Below, in pieces: positions 7,873 through 16,531 of a stretch of DNA of 36,505 bases (positions within the stretch are counted from its first letter, which is position 1; the number at the start of each line of letters is the position of its first letter). The notes beneath the pieces are model-generated. The model made no database searches. It was not told the origin of the DNA and saw only the letters and a program-made list of their open reading frames with translations. This stretch comes from Clostridia bacterium. Its GTDB lineage: Bacteria > Bacillota > Clostridia > Christensenellales > DUVY01. The stretch lies in assembly GCA_036562685.1 (NCBI GenBank), contig DATCJR010000038.1:1-36505 (forward strand), given 5' to 3'. The position numbers and the translations under genes were made by a program.

Positions 7873-8034
7873 GGTACTACCTCCTGTTCTTTTTCCATAA
7901 CGGTCTTTTAAGAGATAGTATCATTTTCAAAAACGAATTGAGTGTTAACCGTGGGTGTTTTTAATAGTGATATTATCCTAAACAGAGTCTTACGGATTTA
8001 CTTTTAGTATATCAAAACAAAGGTATTTTTGCAA

Positions 8035-8268
8035 TTACTTTGTATATGATTTTGCTGTCTTGTTATCTCTGTTAGTTTTTGCCTTTTTTCGATAATACAC
8101 ACTGCATGTCATAAAAAATATCAGACACAGCGTTACAATGGCAAAATTGATCAGCACAAACGATGATATAGTATTAAACAAAATATAAATTACGATGCTG
8201 ATCCAACTTATGAATGTTAGGACAAACCCTATAAAATAATATATAGCGTATTTTTTATAAATGTTCAT
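8035..8268 (-). CDS. Small two-helix membrane protein, unknown
   Basis: A 77-residue protein that I do not recognise. It has two hydrophobic helices (about residues 8-31 and 36-57) with a short linker, and a basic, hydrophilic tail of about 20 residues (RKKAKTNRDNKTAKSYTK), so it is probably a hairpin in the membrane with the tail in the cytosol. GAGGGG precedes ATG 8268 at good spacing, which supports it as a real gene. It lies between the zinc-ribbon gene and ppx, with AT-rich gaps of 160-180 bp on either side. Confidence 0.55.
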   Translation of the reverse strand: MNIYKKYAIYYFIGFVLTFISWISIVIYILFNTISSFVLINFAIVTLCLIFFMTCSVYYRKKAKTNRDNKTAKSYTK

Positions 8269-8451
8269 TGCCCCTCTGCCTGAACATTAACTCAAAAAAT
8301 TTTAATCTTTAGTAAAAATATTTTTTTATATCTAGAAAAAATCAAAATTGAAGTCGGCTTTTAAACAACATATAAAAATATATACTACTTAAATGCTTTT
8401 TGTCAAACATTTTTGTATATTCTAGTATATGCAAAATACTTAATATATGAT

Positions 8452-9321
8452 TCAATAGGGTATTTTTTTATAAATACAATATCCTTCCATATTATCTTTT
8501 TCGCTTACAGTTATGTTCTCGATATTCAACATCTTCATAATTGATTGTGCCAAAACAGCACCATATCTAATGACTTTGGCGCGTTCAATGCCCAAAGTAG
8601 GATATGACTCATATATTTCTTGATCTGATTTGATCCACAACTCATTAACAAGCGTGTTTAAAGCTTTTAGCTTAATTATACTGTTATCTACGATTTTAGG
8701 ATCGTATTGCTTTAATTTTAAAAGCATGCTAGATAAACTAGTAAATGTTCCGCCTATCCCTACAAATTTATCGGCTTTTGATTGACCGTAATTTTGAATA
8801 GTTTCTTTTATATATTTTTCTAAGGCTTTTCTATCCAGACCAAACAAATCTCTAAGTCTTACCGTTCCTATGGACAAACTTTTAGAATATGTAATCTCAT
8901 TGTTTTTTCCAATACTTATCTCGGTGCTTGCTCCGCCGATGTCAACTACGCCTAAAAATTGTCCTTTTTCACTTTGACCGCTGACCGCGCCCAAAAAACC
9001 GCACAAAGCCTCATCATTGCCGCTCATGACGTCTATTTCAATTCCGATTTTTTGTAAGACCTTTTTTAAAAACTCATGCGAATTTTTGGCTGCGCGTATA
9101 GCCTCAGTTGCAAAAATATAAATATTATGAGCGCCTGCTTGTTTGGCATAAATAACATAATCTTCCAATACCGCCAAAGTTCGGTCCATTGCGGCGTCAC
9201 ATAATATTCCAGTTGTACTTAAACCCTCGGCTATGCGAGTCACTTTAGACATTTTGGCAAAACTTTTGCCGGTAAGCATAAGCCTTACTGAATTAGATCC
9301 CAAATCGATTATTGCGTTCAT
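8452..9321 (-). CDS. Ppx/GppA family phosphatase (exopolyphosphatase-like)
   Basis: A 289-residue protein of the ASKHA-fold Ppx/GppA family, which hydrolyses polyphosphate or guanosine pentaphosphate. The start MNAIIDLGSNSVRLML is the phosphate-binding loop 1; TEAIRAAKNS, GVVDIGGASTEI (loop 2) and FVGIGGTFTSL follow in order. It has only the N-terminal catalytic module, as in short Firmicute versions, and lacks the C-terminal HD-like domain. It is last in the yabP-yabQ-divIC-ppx cluster. ATG 9321 lies two bases after the divIC stop with no ribosome binding site, so translation is probably coupled. Whether its substrate is polyP or pppGpp cannot be told from sequence. Confidence 0.88.
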   Translation of the reverse strand: MNAIIDLGSNSVRLMLTGKSFAKMSKVTRIAEGLSTTGILCDAAMDRTLAVLEDYVIYAKQAGAHNIYIFATEAIRAAKNSHEFLKKVLQKIGIEIDVMSGNDEALCGFLGAVSGQSEKGQFLGVVDIGGASTEISIGKNNEITYSKSLSIGTVRLRDLFGLDRKALEKYIKETIQNYGQSKADKFVGIGGTFTSLSSMLLKLKQYDPKIVDNSIIKLKALNTLVNELWIKSDQEIYESYPTLGIERAKVIRYGAVLAQSIMKMLNIENITVSEKDNMEGYCIYKKIPY

Positions 9322-9323
9322 GA

Positions 9324-9602
9324 TTACTTTTTGGGGACAAATACAATCTCCCCATCTTCTGTCAACTCCAATTTTTCTCTTGCGTACTTTTCAATATAAT
9401 CTTTTTCTAAACGGCTTGCAAGTTCATTGTCTATTCTTTCTGACAACAAATTCAATTCGCTGAGTTTTTTTCGCAACTCTTCTTGTCTTGCCTTCAGCCT
9501 AAATATTGTAATAATGTTGATAGTAAGAGCAATTAACATTATTACCAAAAGGCTTACGGCGGCAACAGTAATAAGCTGTCGTTTTTTTTCTCTTGCGGAC
9601 AT
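9324..9602 (-). CDS. divIC: DivIC/FtsB-type septum formation initiator
   Basis: A 92-residue bitopic membrane protein of the DivIC/FtsL/FtsB group, which links FtsZ-ring assembly to septal wall synthesis. A short basic cytosolic start (SAREKKRQ) precedes one membrane helix (about residues 10-32), then a coiled coil (RLKARQEELRKKLSELNLLS) and the C-terminal motif Y-I-E-K-Y-A-R-E-K-L followed by G-E-I-V-F typical of DivIC. The open frame starts five codons earlier at a TTG, but GGTGGAGG lies at ideal spacing for ATG 9602, so that is the start. Position after yabQ matches divIC in Bacillus and Clostridia. Confidence 0.87.
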   Translation of the reverse strand: MSAREKKRQLITVAAVSLLVIMLIALTINIITIFRLKARQEELRKKLSELNLLSERIDNELASRLEKDYIEKYAREKLELTEDGEIVFVPKK

Positions 9603-9622
9603 AACCGCCTCCACCAATAACG

Positions 9623-9970
9623 CTATTTTTTGCCTTGTTCGTTATTGTCTTTGAAAAGTCTGCAAAATTGATTATACACTATTTTACGAAAGCTCTCAAA
9701 ATGTTTGCCTAGAATAGCCTTTAATAAAAAAACACCTAAAATGTAAGATAAAAAGGAATAAAAGCGAATTTCCCCGTAATTTATCAAAAATGCCCATAAC
9801 ACAAGCCCAGCTCCGATTATGAGCATTACCAAAAAATCTAATATAAAAATATATATTTTGTTAGACGAGATAACCTTAAATGTATATGTAAGTTCGCATA
9901 CAAGTCCAATCACAATCCCGCCAAACAAAAACGCAAGAAAAATAAGTCCTTGCCCTTCGTTGATTGTCAT
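9623..9970 (-). CDS. yabQ: Spore cortex biosynthesis protein YabQ
   Basis: A 115-residue membrane protein with about four hydrophobic segments, beginning MTINEGQGLIFLAFLFGG, which resembles the YabQ family N-terminus, and ending in a hydrophilic tail. In Bacillus YabQ is made in the mother cell, sits in the outer forespore membrane and is needed for spore cortex formation. The start codon overlaps the stop of yabP by four bases, and divIC follows 20 bp later; this synteny is the strongest support. Confidence 0.82.
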   Translation of the reverse strand: MTINEGQGLIFLAFLFGGIVIGLVCELTYTFKVISSNKIYIFILDFLVMLIIGAGLVLWAFLINYGEIRFYSFLSYILGVFLLKAILGKHFESFRKIVYNQFCRLFKDNNEQGKK

Positions 9971-10248
9971 TTGAACAGCCTTTTTATAAATCCCTTTGTT
10001 TTGGTTTGGTCATACTTAAAACAAGAAAATTCACCGGTTATCACAAGCCCGCCTTCGTCCGCGTTGTATTTCTGGATTTTTATTTCCGAGCCTGTAATTT
10101 CAAGCACACCTGCGCTTGTATCAATTAAGACCAAAACATCGTTGGCGTTGATAACTTCTTTTACACCCGTAATGGATAACTTTTTTCGACCATCGCATTG
10201 CAACGTATGCGTCTTGGCTGTCAAAACCTGATTGCTCTCTGAAGACAT
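9967..10248 (-). CDS. yabP: Sporulation protein YabP
   Basis: A 93-residue protein of the YabP/YqfC family. The core runs from DGRKKLSITGVKEVINANDV through VLVLIDTSAGVLEITGSEI to GGLVITGEF, matching the family pattern of repeated beta strands with the I-T-G turns. YabP is a mother-cell sporulation protein; its biochemical role is not known. An AGGTGAG ribosome binding site lies 3 nt before ATG 10248 and is itself one arm of a 10-bp inverted repeat. It heads the yabP-yabQ-divIC-ppx cluster. Confidence 0.88.
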   Translation of the reverse strand: MSSESNQVLTAKTHTLQCDGRKKLSITGVKEVINANDVLVLIDTSAGVLEITGSEIKIQKYNADEGGLVITGEFSCFKYDQTKTKGFIKRLFK

Positions 10249-10251
10249 AAT

Positions 10252-10303
10252 CTCACCTGTATTTTTTAATGTTTTATATATCTTTATTATTCTTACAGGT
10301 GAG
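10252..10303 (-). promoter_or_regulatory. Inverted repeat containing the yabP ribosome binding site
   Basis: CTCACCTGTA (10252-10261) and TACAGGTGAG (10294-10303) on the plus strand are perfect 10-bp arms with a 32-nt AT-rich loop. In yabP mRNA that starts upstream of both arms, the ribosome binding site AGGUGAG would be paired with an upstream CUCACCU, which resembles the anti-Shine-Dalgarno tail of 16S rRNA. No T run follows, so it is not a terminator. Confidence 0.5.
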
Positions 10304-10319
10304 GTTATGCTACTTTTAT

Positions 10320-11591
10320 TTATTTCTTGATATTTTTTGATTTTTGCTGATTATTAATGATTATTATAACTATCAATATGATAACTGCTATTATTACAAC
10401 GCCTATTATATAAAAAGCATTTTCAGGCATGTTCTCAAAAATTGAATTTATAAATTGCTTTATTTCATCAAAGAAATCAAATTCTTTGGTATCGCCTGGA
10501 ATAATGCTGTCTTTATAATATAGATTGTAAACACCGTTTTGCTTTTTTACTTCAAACACTATATCACCCATAGTATCCGTTCTTAACAATTTATCTTGAG
10601 AAAAGCCCATTTCTAAAAATCTATCCAAAACTTCGGTGTGGGGATGTCCGTAAGAATTGCCTTCACCGCAGCTTATTACGCCATATATCTGCGACCTTTT
10701 GGATTGCTTAGTGACAAGTTCAATTAACGCACTAGAAGAAGATGTTCGGCTTCCATGATGTCCAAGTTTATATACATCTATATCAAATTCTTCATTTTTA
10801 TATGTTTCAACAAAGGCGGCTTCTGCTTCTTTTTCTGCATCACCGCTTAAGAAAAATTCAAAGCCTTTGTATTCTATAATAAAGATATTGCTATAATTGT
10901 TTGAATCAGAATATTGATAACTTAACGGCGAATAAAAACTAATCAAATAATTATCGCCGTTTATATCCTGACTTGGCTTAGATTGGGGACGATTATATCT
11001 TCTTCCGTCGCTTACCAAAACTTTGGGCGTATAAGATTTTCCGTCAATTTCAAATGATTTGTATGCCTGTTCTATAAATTCTTTATATACTACCGTGCTT
11101 TTGCTCTCAACTTCTATGTCTATTCCATCGTCATCCCATAATTTAAGATTTTGGTCTGTTATAGTATTATCCTGCGTAATTGCAAGCACAGGATCCACAA
11201 AGCCGGATAATGATGCTATTACATTGGGACGGTATATCGTCATAGCGGGATAGACTTCTAAAACTTCAGGCATGCTTCCTAAGTGATCCGCATCAGTGTG
11301 CGTAACTATGCAGTAGTCAAAATATTTTAGTCCGTCAAAATTTTGTTGTATATAGCTTAGGATTTTTTCTTCTGTTTTGTTTTTGTTGTCGCCCGCATCA
11401 ACTATCATTGTTTTTCCATCAGGCAGTTGTATTATGATACAGTCGCCTTGACCGACATCTACAAAATGCACTTCAAGATCATATTCTTGAGCATACACCA
11501 GTTTGTCAGGTAAGATGTTATAAAAAACGCCAGCAATCAAAATAAAAATACATAATAAAGAACATGTTATTTTTTTATACAAATATTTCAT
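10320..11591 (-). CDS. Secreted, membrane-anchored ComEC-like metallo-hydrolase
   Basis: A 423-residue protein with an N-terminal hydrophobic signal (about residues 8-25), a metallo-beta-lactamase domain like the hydrolase part of ComEC/Rec2, and a C-terminal membrane helix (about 392-414) with a basic tail. Metal-site motifs are V-G-Q-G-D-C early on, I-V-D-A-G-D, VTHTDADHLG (HxDxDH), F-L-S-G-D-A-E-K and YKLGHHGSRTSSS. It lacks the ComEC channel helices, so it is not a full DNA uptake protein; related secreted forms are annotated as ComEC-like MBL hydrolases of unknown substrate. The domain should face outside. ATG 11591 has no ribosome binding site and probably only a short leader. Monocistronic. 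Confidence 0.82.
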   Translation of the reverse strand: MKYLYKKITCSLLCIFILIAGVFYNILPDKLVYAQEYDLEVHFVDVGQGDCIIIQLPDGKTMIVDAGDNKNKTEEKILSYIQQNFDGLKYFDYCIVTHTDADHLGSMPEVLEVYPAMTIYRPNVIASLSGFVDPVLAITQDNTITDQNLKLWDDDGIDIEVESKSTVVYKEFIEQAYKSFEIDGKSYTPKVLVSDGRRYNRPQSKPSQDINGDNYLISFYSPLSYQYSDSNNYSNIFIIEYKGFEFFLSGDAEKEAEAAFVETYKNEEFDIDVYKLGHHGSRTSSSSALIELVTKQSKRSQIYGVISCGEGNSYGHPHTEVLDRFLEMGFSQDKLLRTDTMGDIVFEVKKQNGVYNLYYKDSIIPGDTKEFDFFDEIKQFINSIFENMPENAFYIIGVVIIAVIILIVIIIINNQQKSKNIKK

Positions 11592-11743
11592 AATCTACTT
11601 CTATCATAATAATACATTATTTTTAAATTTGACAAAACCGCTATAACGATATATTTTTATAATCATAAAAAAGTTCCTAATGAAAAACTCTATAAAAAAT
11701 ATAATATTCTGCTAAAGTAAACCATATAATAAGGAAGATGAAT

Positions 11744-12520
11744 ATGAGATTCAAAAAAGATAAAAAACCGCTTTTAGGTCTGGCTTTGGGCGGGGGAGCA
11801 ACCAGAGGTTTTGCTCATGTCGGCGCAATAAAAGCTTTTGAAGAATATAATATCAAGTTTGATTATGTAGCAGGCACAAGCGCAGGCTCTATTGTCGGAG
11901 CGCTTTATTGTGCAGGAGCTAACAGTCAAGACCTTATCAATATCTCACATGCTTTGGATCCGAAATCATTAAGGAGTGCTTTATCTTTGCCTCCAATAGA
12001 TACAGCTAAGCTAGAAAATATCTTAAAAAATTATATAGGTGATATAACCTTTGATGCGCTCAAAATTCCTTTTATCGCTGTGGCTGTGGATTTGAAAGAA
12101 GCAACTCAAGTGTACTTAAAAAGCGGAGCTGTGGCAAAAGCCGTAAGCGCAAGCTGTGCTGTTCCGTTCTTTTTCCGCCCCGTAATAATAGATAATATGC
12201 ATCTTGTTGACGGCGGACTGCTTAACACCGTACCAAGCGATGTAACTAGGGTTATGGGTGCCCAAAAAGTTGTGGCTATAGATGTCAACAGTTCTAGAGG
12301 ACAGGGTACAGACAGCCTAAGAATTTTGGATGTCATTGGCGCAACCATAAGAATAATGGGTTCAGTCAATGCTATGATTGGCAAAACATATGCAGATGTT
12401 TTAATTACGCCTGACCTTAAAAAATTCAAGCCAACTAGCAAAGACGGGTATGAAGAGATGATAGAACTTGGATACAATGCCGCAAAAGCTGCTATTCCTC
12501 AAATTTTAGATCTTTATTAA
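11744..12520 (+). CDS. Patatin-like phospholipase (RssA/NTE family)
   Basis: A 258-residue lipid acyl hydrolase of the patatin fold. The oxyanion loop LALGGGATRGFAHVG is at residues 13-27, the nucleophile elbow GTSAG centres on Ser46, and the partner Asp lies in DGGLLN at about residue 155; the catalytic dyad is complete. The length matches small bacterial RssA-type proteins. The frame also has an ATG at 11738, but AAGGAA directly abuts it, while ATG 11744 is spaced correctly. A TATAAT at 11725-11730 lies very close upstream. The physiological lipid substrate is unknown. It lies upstream of the MFS gene in the same direction, but that gene appears to have its own control. Confidence 0.85.
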   Translation: MRFKKDKKPLLGLALGGGATRGFAHVGAIKAFEEYNIKFDYVAGTSAGSIVGALYCAGANSQDLINISHALDPKSLRSALSLPPIDTAKLENILKNYIGDITFDALKIPFIAVAVDLKEATQVYLKSGAVAKAVSASCAVPFFFRPVIIDNMHLVDGGLLNTVPSDVTRVMGAQKVVAIDVNSSRGQGTDSLRILDVIGATIRIMGSVNAMIGKTYADVLITPDLKKFKPTSKDGYEEMIELGYNAAKAAIPQILDLY

Positions 12521-12552
12521 ATTTTTATATAATTTTACCAATAAATTTTATC

Positions 12553-12581
12553 TTTACTTATCTACAAAAATAAGTTAAAAT
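12553..12581 (+). promoter_or_regulatory. Putative promoter of the MFS gene
   Basis: TTTACT (12553-12558) and TAAAAT (12576-12581) are 17 bp apart, giving a start near 12588. The -10 box lies within the left arm of the 14-bp inverted repeat at 12570-12615. Confidence 0.5.
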
Positions 12582-12615
12582 CTAATCATTATGGATAAGG
12601 GAGATTTTAACTTAT
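12570..12615 (+). promoter_or_regulatory. Perfect 14-bp inverted repeat at the MFS gene start
   Basis: ATAAGTTAAAATCT (12570-12583) and AGATTTTAACTTAT (12602-12615) match over all 14 bases, with an 18-nt spacer. The right arm runs from just after the GGGAG ribosome binding site into the first two bases of ATG 12614. The left arm overlaps the putative -10 box. It could be a DNA operator with two half-sites about three helical turns apart, or, if transcription starts further upstream, an RNA hairpin closing the start codon. Confidence 0.65.
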
Positions 12616-14056
12616 GCAAAATGATACCCCTAGGCTAAAACTAAATATTGGCAGAACAATTCTAATAGGCCTAGCTTTTATGGCTATATGCCTTTTTTGG
12701 GAAATTTATGATTCTGTAATGCCTTTGTTTTTGAGAAATTTCAAAGTTTTTGACAATAATAAGGTGTTAGTGGGCGTAGTTATGGCTTTGGATAATTTGC
12801 TTGCGCTCGTACTATTGCCTTACATGGGAAAATTATCCGACGACTTCCCAAAAATCACATCCAAACATCCCAAGCTGCAAAAATTAGGCAAAAGAATGCC
12901 TTTTATAATAGTAGGCACTGTTTTGGCGGCAATAGCATTGATGTTTGTAACTTTGGGACATGAAACACAAAATCTTATTTTGATGCTTGTCTCAACTGCG
13001 TTCTTGCTTGTGTTTATGTGTCTATATCGTTCGCCTGCCGTCGCTTTTATGCCGGACGTTACACCTAAACCTCTAAGAAGCAAAGCTAACGCCATAATTA
13101 ACATAATGGGTGTTGTGGGTGGAGTTGTGGCAATGGTTTTGTCAATGATCTTCTTAAAAACCCGCACCGAATCAATCAATGGTGAAGAAGTAAAATACAT
13201 CCAATATGGCATAAGCAACTGGATTTTGATGATAAGCGTAGCTGTATTGATGATTTTTGCTATGATTGTTATGATAATCAAGGTAAGAGAAAATAAGTTT
13301 GTAGAAGAAAAACAAAAAATGCTTGAAGCTGCTGGCATTGTAGAAGACGAACAAGACCTTGATGAAAAAATACAGGAAGAAATCGCAAAAAATGAAGGCG
13401 GAAGATTTAAAAAACTTGGATTAACCAAGGCGCAGCTTATAAGCTTAATACTTCTTTTGGGCGCGGCGTTTTTGTGGTTTATGGCTTATAACGGTCTGAA
13501 AACTTTTTACTCAACATTTTATCTAGAATATCTTGGTCAAAAGAATTTCCAATTGCCTATGATAATAGGTCAGGCTGCCGGATTTGTTGCTTTTATACCT
13601 GCTGGATTGCTGGGTTCAAAATTAGGCAGAAAAAAGACAGTTATGATTGGCATATCTACTTGCATAATAGGACTTTTGATTTCTTGTCTAATGGTATTCA
13701 CTGTACCTAAAACCAATGTAGCTCTTGTCAACATACTTATGATTGTGGTGTTTATCTTTGTGGGCATAGGCTGGGCAACAATAAATGTGCATTCTTATGT
13801 TATGAGCGTAGAAATGGCAAATAAAAACAATACCGGCGTATTTACAGGATTGTATTACAGCTTCACAATGACCGCACAAATGATAACTCCCATTGTAGTA
13901 GGTGGAATAATTGACGTTTTGGATATTAGATTTATGTTCCCTTACGCAACTATACTTATGGCTTTGGCTTTGGTAGTAATGACATTTGTTAAACACGGAA
14001 ATTCTACACCAATAGCCAAAAAAGGCTTAGAACTATTGGCTGGTGAAGAAGATTAA
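12614..14056 (+). CDS. MFS transporter, SLC45/sugar-cation symporter-like
   Basis: A 480-residue major facilitator with about 12 membrane helices. The N-terminal half has WEIYDSVMPLFL in helix 1, then YMGKLSDDFP and the LGKRMPFIIVG loop, features shared with SLC45-like sucrose/proton and GPH-type sugar symporters. A central cytosolic loop (about residues 225-270) is rich in Glu, Lys and Gln and probably helical. The second half repeats the loop as GSKLGRKKTVMIG. A sugar or glycoside is a plausible substrate, but sequence alone does not give it. The ribosome binding site is GGGAG, and the start codon lies in a perfect inverted repeat. It ends at an intrinsic terminator. Confidence 0.83.
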   Translation: MQNDTPRLKLNIGRTILIGLAFMAICLFWEIYDSVMPLFLRNFKVFDNNKVLVGVVMALDNLLALVLLPYMGKLSDDFPKITSKHPKLQKLGKRMPFIIVGTVLAAIALMFVTLGHETQNLILMLVSTAFLLVFMCLYRSPAVAFMPDVTPKPLRSKANAIINIMGVVGGVVAMVLSMIFLKTRTESINGEEVKYIQYGISNWILMISVAVLMIFAMIVMIIKVRENKFVEEKQKMLEAAGIVEDEQDLDEKIQEEIAKNEGGRFKKLGLTKAQLISLILLLGAAFLWFMAYNGLKTFYSTFYLEYLGQKNFQLPMIIGQAAGFVAFIPAGLLGSKLGRKKTVMIGISTCIIGLLISCLMVFTVPKTNVALVNILMIVVFIFVGIGWATINVHSYVMSVEMANKNNTGVFTGLYYSFTMTAQMITPIVVGGIIDVLDIRFMFPYATILMALALVVMTFVKHGNSTPIAKKGLELLAGEED

Positions 14057-14094
14057 TTAGAAAAAACTTTAAAACTCTGTTAAATATAAAAATT

Positions 14095-14133
14095 AAAGCC
14101 TCTTGAAAAAATGCTAAAACAAGAGGCTTTTTT
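14095..14133 (+). terminator. Intrinsic terminator of the MFS gene
   Basis: AAAGCCTCTTG (14095-14105) pairs with CAAGAGGCTTT (14120-14130) over a 14-nt loop, followed by T residues. On the minus strand it may also serve the short ORF at 14154-14297, as a T-rich stretch lies beyond it. Confidence 0.8.
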
Positions 14134-14153
14134 GTCTTAAAAAAGACAAAAAT

Positions 14154-14297
14154 TTATTTTCTAGACAAAGCCAAAAAATACTTTTCTTTTGTGTCTATGT
14201 ATTTTTTTATACGTTTGCTGACCTCATCATTAGGACTTTCTATCAGTTCTTTATGTGCTTGATCTACCTGTTTTTTTAGTTCACTTATATCATCCAT
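14154..14297 (-). CDS. 47-residue helical peptide, unknown (weakly Spo0E-like)
   Basis: A short ORF reading MDDISELKKQVDQAHKEL, then a breaking S-P-N-D turn, then a second basic amphipathic helix ending in YFLALSRK. Two helices of this length resemble the hairpin of Spo0E-family phosphatases, but the family signature SQELD is absent, so I do not assign it. AAAGGA lies 12 nt upstream, slightly far. It is flanked by terminator-like hairpins on its 3' side. It could be a real regulatory peptide or a chance ORF; codon use looks coding-like. Confidence 0.5.
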   Translation of the reverse strand: MDDISELKKQVDQAHKELIESPNDEVSKRIKKYIDTKEKYFLALSRK

Positions 14298-14501
14298 GAC
14301 AAGTTTTATCCTTTAAAATAAATAAGTTTTTGGGTTAATATTATTTGAAAAATCCCTATTTTTTATACTGACGGAAAAAATGCCTGTTTAAAGACTTAAT
14401 TTTTCAAATAAAGTCTTTAGCTAGTAAAAACATTTTGAGAGAATTTAGCCTATTTACAGCCGTTTTTTCATATATTGGATTTTTGTGCGTTTTAATATGC
14501 T
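14298..14501. other. AT-rich gap between the 47-residue ORF and gyrB
   Basis: No convincing ORF. One hairpin is visible: AAAGACTT (14390-14397) pairs with AAGTCTTT (14411-14418) over a 13-nt loop, without a T run. The gyrB promoter follows. Confidence 0.4.
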
Positions 14502-14529
14502 TTGCTCCCAAGTCGATTTGTGGTATAAT
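14502..14529 (+). promoter_or_regulatory. Promoter of gyrB-gyrA
   Basis: TTGCTC (14502-14507), 16 bp, then TATAAT (14524-14529), extended by TGG just before it (TGGTATAAT). The predicted start is near 14536, giving a leader of about 30 nt that contains TTGGAG as ribosome binding site. Confidence 0.65.
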
Positions 14530-14532
14530 TAA

Positions 14533-16503
<1,971 letters not shown>

Positions 16504-16531
16504 TTTTGGATAAGGTAAGGTATAAGATATA

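Noticed and set aside
12820-13428. 202-codon open frame on the minus strand
   Set aside because: It lies entirely inside the MFS gene, is a low-complexity Ile/Thr/Ser reading and has no ribosome binding site; it is a shadow of the real gene.
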